A stretch of DNA of 64,000 nt, taken from Microcebus murinus (taxonomy: Eukaryota; Chordata; Mammalia; Primates; Cheirogaleidae). Where the stretch lies: positions 101,234,014-101,298,013 of the forward strand of contig NC_134136.1 in NCBI RefSeq assembly GCF_040939455.1. Reading direction: 5' to 3'. Shown here in pieces: positions 1-11,365 of the stretch (within the stretch, counting starts at the first letter, position 1; each line of letters opens with the position of its first letter). The notes under the pieces were generated by a model that did no database searches, was not told the origin of the DNA, and saw nothing but the letters and a program-made list of their open reading frames with translations. A program made the position numbers and the translations under genes.

Positions 1-2225
1 ATTAACTATAGTACATAATGTACTATTGATGTAATTTCATAGCCACCTTCTACTGTTATCACAGTAAGATAAAATACTGTCAGTATCTGCTTAAAATGAC
101 CCATGTTGCTAAATCATCTCTGTGTAAGCCGTTCATCTCTCCAGAGCTTACATATCATACGTATCATACCTATTGTAGTAAAAAGTGATCTCTCATGGTT
201 CTCATGTATTTTTCATTATGTTTAGTACAATACAATAAACCTTGAATAACATTATGGGACCCACACTAAGTGCCACTAGTGATGCTTTAAGTGCTCCTAA
301 GAAGCAGAGGAAAGTCATGACAATAGAAGAAAAAGTTGAGTTGCTTGATAGGTGCCATAGATTGAGGCCTGCAGCTATAGTTGCCTGCCATTTGAAGATA
401 AATGAATCCAGCATAAGGACCATGGCAAAGAAAGAAAAAGAAATTTGTGAAGCTGTCACTGCAGCTATGCCAGCAGGCGTGAAAATGTTTCAGTTTTTGT
501 GAAATATCTTTTTTGTCTCGTGTTGAAAATGAAGCTTTTATGTGAATGCAGAACTGCTGTAAGAAAGGCATACCTATAGACTCTAATACGATTCAAGAAA
601 AAGTGAAGTCATTATGTGACAACTTAAAGCAAAGGAAGGCGAATAATCTAAAGCTGGAGAATTTAATGCTAGCAAAGGATGGTTTGATAATTTTGAAATA
701 GGTTTGGCTATAAAAATGTCAAGATAACAGGAGAGGCAGCCAACCAAGAGACAACAGACAAGTTCCCAGGTATCATTAAGAAAATCATTGAGAAGAAAGG
801 ATATCTGCCTGCACAGGTTTTTAATGCAGTCAAAAGTACCCCATTCTAAAAATGAAATGCTGCAAAGAACATTTATTAGTAAGGAAGATCATCAAGCACC
901 AAGATTTAAGGCAGGAAAGGATAGGATAACTCTGCTATTTGTGCAAATGCAGTCAGGTTTATCATCAGCACAGCCCTTATCTATAAAGCTGCTAAACCCT
1001 GAGCCTTGAAGCAAGAAGATAAATACAAGCTGCTAGTCTTTGGTTTATGCTACAAGAAAGCCTGGATAGTGATAACCCTTTTTCTAGATTGGTTCCATCA
1101 ATGCTTTGTCCCTGAAATCAGGAGTGGTCTATTTGATCCCAGAAACAACATTTTTTAACCAGTAGTTTGGGGATCATCAGGACCTTTAAGGCTCATTACA
1201 CAAAGTCCTCTATGGGAAGGATTGTCAACTCTATAGAAGAGAACTCCAATAAAGAGAATGTCATGAAGGTTTGTAAGGATTACATCATTAAAGATGCCAT
1301 CATTGTTATATGAAAGCCATTAAGCCCCAAACAATAAATTCCTATATGGGAAAACCCTCTCCAGGATGTTGTGCATGACTTCACGGGACTTACAACAGAG
1401 CCAATCAAGGAAATAATGAAAGAGATTGTGAATATGACAAAAAAGGGGCAGAGGTGAAGGGTTTCAATATATGGATCTTAAAGAAATTCAAGGGCTAACA
1501 GACACAACACAAGAGGAATTAGCAGAAGACAACTTGATGGAGATGAGGGCTTCCAAACCAGTTCCAGATAATGAGGAATAAGACATAGAAGAAGCAGTAT
1601 CAGAAAGCAAATTGACGTAAGACAAGCTGGAAGAAGGGTTCCAATTATTTAAGACTGCTTTGACTTCTTTTTACAACATGGAGCCTTCTATAATATGGGA
1701 GCTGAAACTAAAGAAAATGGTGGAAGAAGAATTGATACCATACAGAAACATTTTTAGAGAAATTGGAAAGCAAAACGGTCAGACATATTATAATGTATTT
1801 TCATAAAGTCACATCAAGTGTGACTTTCTCTCCTGCCTCCCCTTCCATCTCCTCCACCTCTTCCCTGTCTGTCATCTCAGAGACAGCAAGACCAACCCCT
1901 CCTCTCCTTTTGCCTCCTCAACCTACTCAATGTGAGGACAATGAGGATAAAGACCTTTATAATGATCCACTTCCACTTAATAAATAGTAAACATATTATC
2001 CCTTTCTTATGATTTTCTTAATAGTGTTGCCTTTTTTCTAGCTTATTTTATTGTAAGAATATGGTATATTACAGTTAATATACAAAATATGTGTAAATCT
2101 ACTGTTTATGTTATTGGTAAGGCTTCTGGTCAATAGTAAACTATTAGCATTTAAGTTTTTGGAGAATCAAAAGTTATGTGTGAATTTTAGTGCCCTTAAC
2201 TTCCATATTGTTCAAGAGTTAACTG
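1..2225 (+). mobile_element. Tigger2-like DNA transposon, 5' end outside window
   Basis: Cut-and-paste TcMar/pogo-group element. The 3' end shows a decayed terminal inverted repeat at about 2207-2225 (attgttcaagagttaactg), close to the Tigger2/MER2 terminus. The roughly 200 bp before it also follow the Tigger2/MER2 3' untranslated region as I remember it. The first 240 bases look like the 5' untranslated part, so the left terminus lies upstream of the window. The middle holds a broken transposase frame (separate entry). The copy has many stops and indels and is certainly inactive. Tigger2 is the likely family; a close Tigger relative is possible. Confidence 0.85.
254..1987 (+). pseudogene. 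Tigger transposase remnant (CENP-B/pogo type)
   Basis: Transposase of the DDE pogo/Tigger family, which binds the element's ends through CENP-B-like helix-turn-helix domains and moves it by cut and paste. The start is the ATG at 254, giving MGPTLSATSD. The segment APKKQRKVMTIEEKVELLDR and the 50 residues after it form the first helix-turn-helix. The frame stops at 500 and continues in shifted frames. Around 815-835 the expected first catalytic Asp segment reads VFNAVKS instead of an N-A-D-E-type motif, so that Asp is lost. Between about 1110 and 1165 the text jumps from the 'CFVPEIR' region to the PETT/PLDQ-like region, so the segment with the second catalytic Asp is deleted. The C-terminal acidic and Ser/Pro-rich tail (PASPSISSTSS, then QPTQCEDNEDKDLYNDP) is still open from 1763 to 1987. 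No function is left. Confidence 0.85.
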
Positions 2226-2889
2226 TGTATGCTGCCTACAACAGCTTCACTTTAGCTTTAAAGGCATTCATAGGTGAAATTGAAAGGATGGAAAAAGATA
2301 TACCATGCAAATGGTAACCAAAAGAGAGTAGGTGTGGTGATACTTAGACAAGGTAGACTTTTAGTCAAAAACTACAAAAAGAGACAACGAAGGCCATTAT
2401 ATAATGATTAAGGGTTCATTTCAGCAAGAGGATACAACAATTGTAATTATATATGGATCCAACATTGGGACACCTAAACATGTAAAGAAAAGATTAGCAG
2501 AGCTGAAAGAATTAATAGATAGTGAAACAATAATAGTAGTGGATTTCAGTATACCACTTTCAAAACTAAATATATCATCCAGACATAAAATCAATAAATA
2601 AAAAATAGAACTCAACACTATAGGCTAAGTGGACCTAACAGATATATTCAGAACATTGTATACAACAGTAGCAGAATACACATTTTTCTCAACCATATAT
2701 AGAACATTATCTAGGATACATCATATATTAGGCCACAAAACAAGCCTCAACGATATATAATAAAAAAACTGTAGTAATTAAAACAGTACAGTACTATCAT
2801 AAAACCAGAAAAATAGACCAATGGAACAGAATAGAGAGCCCAGAAATAAGTTTACCAACAAAAAGAAAATAACTAACAAGAGGAAAATG

Positions 2890-3400
2890 CAGGCCGGGCA
2901 TGGTGGCTCACACCTATAATCCTAGCACTCGGGGATGCCGAGGCGGGCGGATTGCTTGAGATCAGGAATTTGAAACCAGCCTGAGCAAGAGCGAGACCCC
3001 GTCTCTACTATAAATAGAAAGAAATTAATTGGCCAACTAATATATATAGAAAAAATTAGCCAGGCATGGTGGCACATGCCTGTATTCCCAGCTTTGGGAG
3101 GCTGAGGCAGCAGGATTGCTTGAGCCCAGGAGTTTGAGGTTGTTGTGAGCTAGGCTGACGCCATGGCACTCAACTCTAGCCTGGGCAACAAAGGGAGACT
3201 CTGTCTCAAAAAAAAAAGATGAAAAAAAATATATATATATATCAATATTTTTATATGGTAAAGTCAATTTCAGGGTCATCTGCCCCAGCTCTTGTCTGCT
3301 CATCTGAAATTAGTACTATTAATATAATACACTGTTTTAATGATATATAATAATAATAATAATTTATTACATTATTATTGGGGGTGTCTCAAAAAAAAAA
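2890..3400 (+). mobile_element. Lemur-type Alu with extra ~180-bp tail segment
   Basis: The Alu body runs from 2892 (ggccgggcatggtggctcac) to the A-run at about 3208-3218. It has the lemur-type middle linker (aattaattggccaacta). The 12-base target duplication aagaggaaaatg occurs at 2878-2889 but reappears only at about 3399-3410, after a further ~180 bases and a second tail reading gtgtctc followed by ten A. The insert therefore seems to comprise Alu, A-tail, a non-Alu segment and a second A-tail. See the finding on this element. Confidence 0.85.
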
Positions 3401-3660
3401 GAGGAAAATGTAGCCTACACAATGAAAGAAAATATTTGCAAACCATATATGAGATAAGGGATTAATATCCAAAATAATATGTAAGGAGCTCCTACAATTC
3501 AATAGCAAAAAATAAATATGCCAATTAAAAATGGACAAAAGACAACAATAAACATTTTTCCAAAGAAGATATACAAAATGACTTGATGATTTTAAATACA
3601 TATATAGTGAAATAATCACCACAATCAAGCTAATTAACTTTTCCGTCACCTGACATAGTT

Positions 3661-3701
3661 GTGTGTGTGTGTGTGTGTGCGTGTGTGTGTGTGAGAGAGA
3701 G
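3661..3701. repeat. (GT)n / (GA)n microsatellite
   Basis: About 16 GT units with one GC interruption, followed by GA units. It sits at the place where L1 3' untranslated regions already carry a short GT run, so it probably expanded from that seed. Confidence 0.9.
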
Positions 3702-3772
3702 TTGAGAATAGGAGCTATACTCTTAGCAAATGTCAAGTATAAGGCACTCTATTGTTACCTAGAGTCATTATG

Positions 3773-4122
3773 TGTCTCAGCCCATTTGGGATGCTATAAC
3801 AAAAACACCCAAGACAAGGTGGCTTATACACAACAGACATTTATTTCTTAAAGTTTTGGAGGCTGGGAAGTCCAAATCAAAGCACCAAATTAAGTGTCTA
3901 GTGAGGACCCAATTCCTGGTTCCTAGATGGTTGTCTCTTCCTTCTGTCCTCACATGGCTGAAGGGCCTATGGAGTTCTGTGGAGTCTTTTCTTAAGAACA
4001 ATAATTTCACCCCTAGAGCCCCCACCCTCATGACCTAAGTAACTTCCAAAGGCCCCACCCTCTAGTACAAACACATTGGGCATTAGGTTTCAGCATATGA
4101 TTAGGGAGGTACATAAATACCA
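3773..4122 (-). mobile_element. MLT1-type (MaLR) solo LTR
   Basis: A 350-bp stretch starting tgtctcagcc and ending aatacca matches the reverse complement of MLT1 LTRs (ctataacaaaaacacc, tttggaggctgggaagtcc). A perfect 5-bp target duplication ttatg flanks it (3768-3772 and 4123-4127), as expected of an LTR insertion. It interrupts the 3' untranslated region of the antisense L1: the sequence before (gttacctagagtcatta) and after (gctgtacattatatc) join into L1 text. No internal retroviral sequence remains, so this is a solo LTR. Confidence 0.8.
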
Positions 4123-4399
4123 TTATGCTGTACATTATATCTATAGACTCTATTGATCTTGCATAACTGAAACTTTGCACCCCGTAAGTAATATCTCCCC
4201 ACCTGTCCCTCCCTCAAGCCCCTGATAACCACTTTTCTACTCTTTGCTTCTATAGCTTGACTATTTTACATTCCACATGTGAGATCATACAGTATTTGTT
4301 TTTATGTGTCTGGTTTATTTTACCTCAGGTAATATCATCCAGTTCCATCTATGTTACAAATGGCAGGATTTCCTTCATTTTTAAGGCTGAATAATATTC

Positions 4400-4404
<5 letters not shown>

Positions 4405-4431
<27 letters not shown>

Positions 4432-4432
4432 A
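4405..4432. repeat. (TA)n microsatellite
   Basis: Fourteen TA units inside the antisense L1, at a site where L1 has a short tatata stretch. Likely a replication-slippage expansion. Confidence 0.9.
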
Positions 4433-6649
4433 CCACATTTTCTTTATCTATTCATCCATTGATGAATACTGTCCTTACATGGCTGAAGGGTTGTTTCCAC
4501 ATCTTGGATATTGTGAATAATGCTGCAATGGACTTAATAGTGCAGATATCTCTTAGAGATCTTGACTTCAATTCCCATGGATAGATTCCCAAAAGTAAAA
4601 TTGGTGGGTCAAATGGTTTTTATATTTTTAATTTTTTGAGGAGTCTCCATACTGTTTTCCATAATGAATGATCTAATTTATATTATACTTGACAGTGTAC
4701 ATGGGGTTCCTTTTCTCTATATCCTCATCAACATTCTTTTAAAATTTAATAATAGCTATCCTAACAGATGTGAGGTGATATTTTATTGTGGTTTATATTT
4801 GTATTTCCCTGATGAATAGTGAGTGATGTTGAGCAACTTTTTATATAATTATCAGCCATGTTTTTGTCTTCTTTGGAAAAATGTCTATTCATATCCTTTA
4901 TCCATTTTTCATTCTTTTTCTTCTTTTACAACTGAGTTGTATGAATTTCTTACATATTTGGGACATTAGCCCCATTATCAGATATATGGTTTGCAAATAT
5001 TTTCTCCCATAGTAGAGATTACATTTTTATTTTATTTGTTGTTTTCTTTCCTGTGCAGAAGCTTTTCAGTTTGATGTTGTCCCACTTGTTTATTTTTGCT
5101 TTTGTTGGCTATGCTTTTAGTATAATATCCCAAAAATTGTTGCCAAGACCAATGTCAAGGAAATTATTCCCTGTACTTTTGTGTAGAATTTTACAGATTT
5201 GGGTCTTATATTTAAATCTTTAATCCATTTTGAGTTGATTTTTGTGTATGGTGTAAGACAGGGTCCACTTTTATTCTTTTACATATAGATATCAAGTTTT
5301 CACAAAACCATGTATTGAAGTGACTGGCCTTCCTCCATTGTATATTCTTGGCACCTTTATGGGAAATTAACCAACATTATATACATGGGTTTATTTCTGG
5401 GCTCTCTGTTCTATTCCATTGATCTATGAATCTATTTGTATACCACTCCTATACTGTTTTGATTACTATGGCTTTGTAATATAATTTAGAATCAGTAAGT
5501 GTGATGCCTCCAGCTTTGTTCTTTTTTCTCAAGATTGCTTTGGCTATTTGGATTATTTTGTGGTTCCATGTAAATTTTAGAATTGCTTTATCTATTCCTG
5601 AGAAAATTTCATTGGAATTTTGATAGGAACTGCATTGAATTTGAAAGGAATAGATCACTTTGGACAGCATATATATTTTACCAATATTAATTCCTCCAAT
5701 CCATCAACATGGAATATCTTTCCATTTATTTGTGTCTTTAATTTCTTTAATCAATATCTACAAATGGCCAACAGATATATGAAAAGGTGCTCAATGTCAT
5801 TAATCATCTGGAAAATACAAATCAAAATGACAAAGAGATAGCACCTCCTACCTGTTAGAGTGGCTATTATCAAAAAGACAAGAGGTAACAAATGTTGGTG
5901 AGGAAATGGAGAAAAGGGAAACCTTGTACACTGTTGACTGGAAGGTAAATTGGTATAGCCATTATGAAAACAGTATGGAGGTTCCTCAAAAATTAAAAAT
6001 TGAACTATAATATGATCTAGAAATACCAATTCTGGGTATATATTGGAAGAAATAAAACTAGTATCTTTAGGAGATATCTGTATCCCCATGTTTATTGTAG
6101 CATTATTCATAATATTTGGGACACATTGATGATCCTAGAAGAATTTATGCTAAGTGAAACAAGTAGACACAGAAATGTAAATATTGCATGATATTACTTA
6201 TATGTCAAACCTAAAAATGTCAAACTTAGAGAAACAAAATAGAATGGTGGTTGTCAAAGGTTGGGAGGTACAGGAAGTGGGGAGATGTTGTTGAAATTGT
6301 ACAAACGTCTATTATAAGATGAATAAATTCTAGATATCTAGTATATACCATGGTAACTATAGTTAATATATTTTGTATACTTAAAATTTGCTAAGAGAGT
6401 AGATCTTAAGTATTATCACCATAAATAAAAAAGGTAACTATGTGAAATGATCAATATATTAATTAGTTTGACTGTGGTAATCATCATACAAGGTATAATT
6501 ATATCAAAACATCATATTTTATACCTTAAATATATATAATTTTAAGATTTTTCAAACACATATCAGTTAAGCAGGTAAAAATAAAAATAAACATAAAACA
6601 CCATCATGTTGTAAATTTTAAATATATAAAATTTAAAAATTAAACATTA

Positions 6650-7150
6650 AAAAAAGAAAATTTTCCCCAACCCCATTCTCAATTGTTCTAGAGAAAATAT
6701 TTGTTTGTGTTTTTTTGTTTTATTATTTTATTATATTTTTATATATATGTTATACTATGCACATAAACACATTTCACATATATATTTTAAGTTAAAATTG
6801 GATTATACATGTATTATTCCACCCTTTCCATTTTTTTACTTAAGGTGAAGCGTAGATCTTCCCATTTTAGGGTTAACACATAAATATACTTAATTCTTTT
6901 TAACACTATATAATATTCTATTGAATGTATATGCTATGCCTTATTTAGTTATTTCCTATTAATGGACCCTTAGCTTGTTTCCTATGATTTTTATAAGGAA
7001 TAAGCATGTTTCCTTAGGATCTATATAAATTTTTCCATAGAATAAATTCCTTCCAGTAGGAATTCTAGATAAAAATGTCACATGCTTATTAATAATTTAA
7101 TATGTACTTCCAAATTGCTCTGCAAAAATTCATACCAATTTACCAGTAAA
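6650..7150 (-). mobile_element. Ancient L1 fragment, antisense
   Basis: Between about 6880 and 7150 the + strand follows the reverse complement of an old L1 3' region (tataatattctattgaatg, tgtttcctatgattttt, aattccttccagtagg, ccaaattgctctgcaaaaa). The 6540-6880 stretch in front of it is A/T-rich tail and spacer without a clear identity. Divergence is high and only the general L1M assignment is supported. Confidence 0.5.
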
Positions 7151-7558
7151 AGTACGGGGTATGACCGTTGCATGCATGTGTATTCCTGTTTGCATGTGTG
7201 TGTATAATAACATCACCATTAAGATTTTAAATACATTTTAGTAAATAATTTAATATTTTCTATCCACTTTCCTTCCCTATTTACTTCTCTGCTTTAGAAT
7301 CACACTTGACACATCTGCTAAGTTTTTTGTTTTTCAAAATATTTTGAAAATTCTCAAATAATTGAGATAACAATATATTTACAGAAAACATTCCTTTTGC
7401 AATATTACACTGAATTTTTCTATTCAAGAACATGTTTTTATTCACTTTTTGTTTCAAGATCTTCTTTAGAGTTTTTGAGGAAAAATTTGTCTACTGCTGT
7501 TATAAAAGACAAAACAAAATTTTTAAATTTCATAAAGAATTTTAGGCTTATGGGGAAA
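7151..7558. other. Unassigned AT-rich DNA
   Basis: No repeat or gene recognised. The short open frames here have no recognisable motif. Confidence 0.6.
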
Positions 7559-8124
7559 GTGGTAGGCATAAGAATGGCCACACCAAGGATGTATATATCC
7601 TAATTTCTAGACCCCGAGGATATGTTAAGTTACATGGCAAAAGGGAAATTAAGGTTGCAGATGGAATTAAGATTGGTAGTCATTTGACCTTAAAATGGAG
7701 AAATTATTCTAGATTACCCAATTTGGCCCAGAGTAACAATAAAGGCCCTTATAAGTGGAAGAGGAATACTGAGAAGGAAGTTAGAGGAAGAAGTGACTAC
7801 GAAAGAAAGACACAGTGCAATGTTGCTGGCTTGGAAGGTGGAGGAAAATGCCATGAAACAAGCAAGGAATGTGAGTGATTTCTAGAAGCAGAAAAAGCAT
7901 GGAAATGGTTATCTCCAACAACTCCAAGAAAGGAATGTAGCCTTGCTGACAACTTGGTTCTCTCCAACAACTCCAGGAAAGGAATGTAGCCTTGCTGACA
8001 ACTTGATTTTAGCCTGGGGAGACCCTTTGATATCCAACCTACAGAACCGTAAGATAATAAATTTGTGTTGTTTTAAGCCACTATGTTTGTGGCAATTTGT
8101 TACAGCAGCAACAGAAAACTAATC
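7559..8124 (+). mobile_element. MLT1-type (MaLR) LTR, sense
   Basis: The start gtggtaggcataagaatggc and the text atatgttaagttacatggca and aaattaaggttgcagatg match the MLT1 LTR. The end keeps the polyadenylation region and gtgttgttttaagccac, then gcaacagaaaactaat. Inside, a 49-bp unit is duplicated in tandem (7912-7960 and 7961-8009, with tctccaacaactcca at the start of each). This is a solo LTR; no internal region follows. Confidence 0.8.
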
Positions 8125-8125
8125 C

Positions 8126-8534
8126 CGAGAATGAAACACATTGTTCATTTAAGCACATAAGAAATAAAATACATTGTTAGTTTCTAATGTTAAAAATGTT
8201 ACCAAATGTGATAAAATTATAACATATTTAGACTAGTGTATTTGTTGTAATCAGCATTATTAGAAATAAGTTGTCATTGTACTTATTATTCTGCACATGT
8301 CACAAGGGAAAGTGCATCGTATAAGAATATTTGTCTTTCTCCAGAAGTTTAATTAAACATATTTAAACATATAAAATAAAGAAAGCAGTAATAATAACAA
8401 AAGATAGAGGTTGCATTTTCTATTTTAAAAAATAAGAACAATGAAGCTATGAGGGTTAAATTCCTGAAAACTCCTGCGTAAGTAAGCCCATGATTTAAAA
8501 TTCAAGATCTAACTTGATTAATTTACAGTGTGTG
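8126..8534. other. Unassigned AT-rich DNA
   Basis: Nothing recognised between the MLT1 LTR and the L1 tail that follows. Confidence 0.6.
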
Positions 8535-8632
8535 CCTGTATCAAGACATCACATATACCCTATAAAGACATACAGCTATGATGTACCCATAATAATTAAA
8601 AATAAAAATAAAGTAAATTTTTAAAAAAAGAT
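8535..8632 (+). mobile_element. L1 3'-end fragment
   Basis: Text such as catcacatataccctataaa and atgtacccataataattaaa, followed by an A-rich tail, matches the extreme 3' end of L1MA/L1P-type elements. About 100 bp is left. No target duplication was found. Confidence 0.5.
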
Positions 8633-9195
8633 CTAATGTGTAAGCAAAAGAGCAGTGTATGCTGGAATGGATGATGGAGCTTGAGTATGAATCAATGTAA
8701 TCCATAGTTAATATATTTACATTCATTAAAATGAGTGAGTAAAGAAAATTAAGTAAATAGATAATCAATGACATTTTCCATATTGAACTGAAGGCAATAG
8801 GACACAATTAATTTTCAATTACTCATCCTTAATTACTAGAAATAAACAAATTTCTAGGAATACCACAAACAAGTATATCCTTCCTTCACAATAATACTTG
8901 AAAATATATTATTGCGAATTATATGCTTAAAGACACTTTTTCCTCGTTTAATATCTCAATTTCTATCATTCTTCTGATTTTATTACTCAAAACTCTTGAT
9001 ATTTGACTCATGTATCTATTGATAGTCCCAGAAATAAAAAGAGTGATTTGAACACTCTAAATTGATAAATCTTTGGATGGCCTTTACTCAACCTTCTTTA
9101 AAATTCCTTCTCAAAATGCATGTTGGTGAAACTGAAACAGAAGTACCTAAGCCCATTAAGTGATAATTCATTTCACATTTTGCCACATTGTCTTT
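8633..9195. other. Unassigned AT-rich DNA
   Basis: No recognisable repeat or coding sequence. Confidence 0.55.
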
Positions 9196-9375
9196 TTTAT
9201 TAATGTTATTTTTAACTGAAAAATCATTATTGTATATACTTATGAAGTAAAATGTGATGTTTTGGTATATGCATACAATGTGGAATGATTAAAGCAAGCT
9301 AATTAACACCACTTCATTTGCTTATCATTTTTTGTAGTGAGACATTTGAAATTTATTCTTAGTTATTTTTTTCCA
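9196..9375 (-). mobile_element. L1 3' untranslated fragment, antisense
   Basis: The + strand reads gtgatgttttggtatatgca, caatgtggaatgattaaagc and caagctaattaacaccactt, the reverse complement of the L1MA 3' untranslated end. A similar 3' end recurs at 60820-60930. Confidence 0.65.
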
Positions 9376-9844
9376 TCGTTTCTAAGTGCTACCTTTTTCT
9401 CCTCAGGAACTTCAGACACTCACTTACTTCTTATTATCTTCTGCTTTCATTGTGTTCTCCATTGGTCTAAAGTCCATGATCAGCCATTATGATAATTCCA
9501 TCTTCTGCACTGAAATTCTTGTTCATTCATGGGGTTTCAGAGCTGCTGGAATGTAGAGCTAACCAAGTTAATATGAGCTCTAAGAACGTATCTAATTTTT
9601 TATATTTAAGAGAACCCTGATTACAAATAGCTAAAATGTGGGTTCATTTTGTGAAGAGGCATTAAGCCAATTGTTCTCTTACTAATATTTCAGAGGCATC
9701 CTATAACATTTTTGTAAAAACATTATAAGCAATATTTAGTAATATTTATAATTATATTGTAAAATTATATTGTAAAAAACAAATATATAGATAAAAGGTA
9801 TCCCATCAGAATAAATGACAATATATGCACATAAGACCAAAATT
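9376..9844. other. Unassigned AT-rich DNA
   Basis: Nothing recognised in this stretch. Confidence 0.55.
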
Positions 9845-10491
9845 AAAAGAGAGGCAATGAGTTAATGATAATCTACTTCTGGTAAAGATGCTGTGAACAT
9901 TGTTGACATGTCAACAAAGGATTTAGAATCTGACAAAGTTCGTTGATAAAGCAGTGGCAGGGTTTGAGAGAATTGACTCTAATTCTGAAAGAAATTTTAC
10001 TGTGGGTAAAATGGTATCAATCAGTTTTACATGCTGCAGAAAAGCCTTTCATTAAAGGAAGATTCAATGCATCTGGAAAATTTCATTGTTGTCCTATTTT
10101 CAGAAATTTCCACAGCCACCCCAACTTTCAGGAACCACCACCATGATCAGTCAGCAATCACCAACATCAAGCAAGACCTTCCAGCAGCAAAAAGATTATA
10201 ACTCACTGAGGCCTCAAATGACAATTAACTATTTTTAATTAAATATTATTAATTAAATATTAATCAAATTATTAATTAAATATTTATTTATTAAATATTT
10301 TTAATTAAGGTATTTATATTCTTTTTAGGCATAATACTGTTGTACACTTAATAGACTATAGTACAGTGTCAACATAACTTATATGCACTGGGAAACCAAA
10401 ACTATCATGTGACTCACTTTCTTGTAATATTCAGTTTATTGTGGTGGTCTGGAATCAAATCCACAGTATCTCTGAATTATGTCTGTATTAC
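9845..10491 (+). mobile_element. Tigger1 3' part with AT-rich expansion
   Basis: The left part follows the C-terminal coding region of Tigger1 transposase (gataaagcagtggcagggtt, accaccaccatgatcagtca, agcaaaaagattataactca). The right part follows its 3' untranslated region (taatagactatagtacagtg, gcactgggaaaccaaaacta, attgtggtggtctggaatc) and ends in a decayed terminal repeat gaattatgtctgta beside a TA. The 5' two-thirds are missing. Between 10225 and 10312 an imperfect attaattaaatatt array has expanded where the consensus has only a short AT stretch. Confidence 0.8.
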
Positions 10492-10679
10492 TAATAATAC
10501 TTTAATAAACAAATTACCTTTTTATGATTTTGTTTACTCTAAGATATACTTATAAAGATTTTTATTTAAGTAGAAACACCTTAGAATGTTCTTCGGATAA
10601 TTCCTCCATTTTCCAATCTATTATCATACTATCACAACTGACTATCTAGTGGTAATTGTGGAATTTAAAAATACACTTT

Positions 10680-10880
10680 TAATCTGTATTGTTTTCAATA
10701 AGCATTTATTTAGTAATTATTATGTTCAGAATGTTGCAAATCATCTTTGCCCTTTAGGGCTCACAATCAATTCTGCTAATACCACACCTATAAGTATAGA
10801 GAAAAATAAAATGCAATACAGGGGAGCGAGTGCTGAAAGCCAAATGCGTACATGCTCTAAAGGCCACATGCTCTAAATTA
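10680..10880 (+). mobile_element. Possible L2/MIR-related remnant
   Basis: The order 'aataagcatttatttag', 'tatgttcagaatgttgc' and 'ccctttagggctcacaatc' resembles the L2-type sentence 'feature size, growing, total amount at the moment of recording'. It is weak and heavily diverged, and 10492-10680 and 10880-11170 around it hold nothing I can name. Confidence 0.35.
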
Positions 10881-11174
10881 AATTAGAGAGAAGGGAGATC
10901 ACAGAGCTTCATAGAGAAAGAAAGGGGCTTTATATTTTGCCTTTAAATACAGTCAACTTTACTAGTTTTCTATGCAATTGGTGTTTTGCACAGTTTTTCA
11001 CCATTTCTTATCATCTTGAAACAAAGATAGAGTGAAGAAAAACAGAGATTGCATATGAGTCTTACAGCCAAATGTGATGATAAACTAGGAACCTAGAAAA
11101 CTAGTCGATCTAGAGTGGTGTTTTCACATAATGGATCAGTGAAAGTAAAGATCAAAGGGAGCTGTATTGCAGAA

Positions 11175-11365
11175 AGCTCAGTGTGGCAGAAAAACACTGA
11201 TTCTGGTTGTTAGGGTGTTTGGGGTTCAATCTTAACACTCATTGTTCAGTTATCCCACATAGGCAAGCTATTTCACCTTATGTTTCTCATTGTTCTCATG
11301 TGTAAAATATGGTTAGTGCACTTGATGGCACTTAATGATGCTTTCAGCTCTAAAATATCATGGTT
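11175..11365 (+). mobile_element. MIR SINE, sense
   Basis: The core is readable: actgattctggttgttaggg, then ggcaagctatttcacctta, then ctcatgtgtaaaatatggtt. These match the MIR core (CORE-SINE) in order. Moderate divergence; flanks are not clear. Confidence 0.65.

Larger units (their letters stand above)
3581..5753 (-). mobile_element. LINE-1 3' part, antisense, nested in the older L1
   Basis: The + strand reads as the reverse complement of an L1 3' untranslated region (ctaattaacttttccgtcac) followed by the ORF2 C-terminal half, ending around 5753 (catggaatatctttccattt). The flanks carry a degraded target duplication: atatacaaaatg at 3569-3580 and atatctacaaatg at 5754-5766. The same ORF2 segment is also present in the sense L1 around it, so this is a separate insertion and not an inversion of one copy. 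It was later split by the solo LTR at 3773-4122. Codons are heavily decayed. Confidence 0.8.
2240..6540 (+). mobile_element. Old LINE-1 (L1M type), sense, split by later insertions
   Basis: Three blocks read as one L1. Block 2240-2889 matches the ORF2 endonuclease region, then jumps near 2760 to the C-terminal ORF2 text (accaatggaacagaatagag), so an internal deletion of much of ORF2 is present. Block 3411-3580 continues ORF2 (gaaaatatttgcaaacc, then caaagaagatatacaaaatg). Block 5754-6540 resumes at the next ORF2 sentence (aaatggccaacagatatatg) and runs through the ORF2 end and 3' untranslated region. An Alu composite (2890-3400) and an antisense L1 (3581-5753) interrupt it. All frames are broken. 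The subfamily (L1MA-ME range) is not resolved. Confidence 0.8.

Noticed and set aside
3389..3736. 115-codon minus-strand frame with His-Thr repeats
   Set aside because: Produced by the GT microsatellite and L1 sequence.
2240..6540. Twin-priming inversion of a single L1
   Set aside because: The same ORF2 and 3' segments occur in both orientations, which needs two L1 copies; the inner one has its own target duplication.
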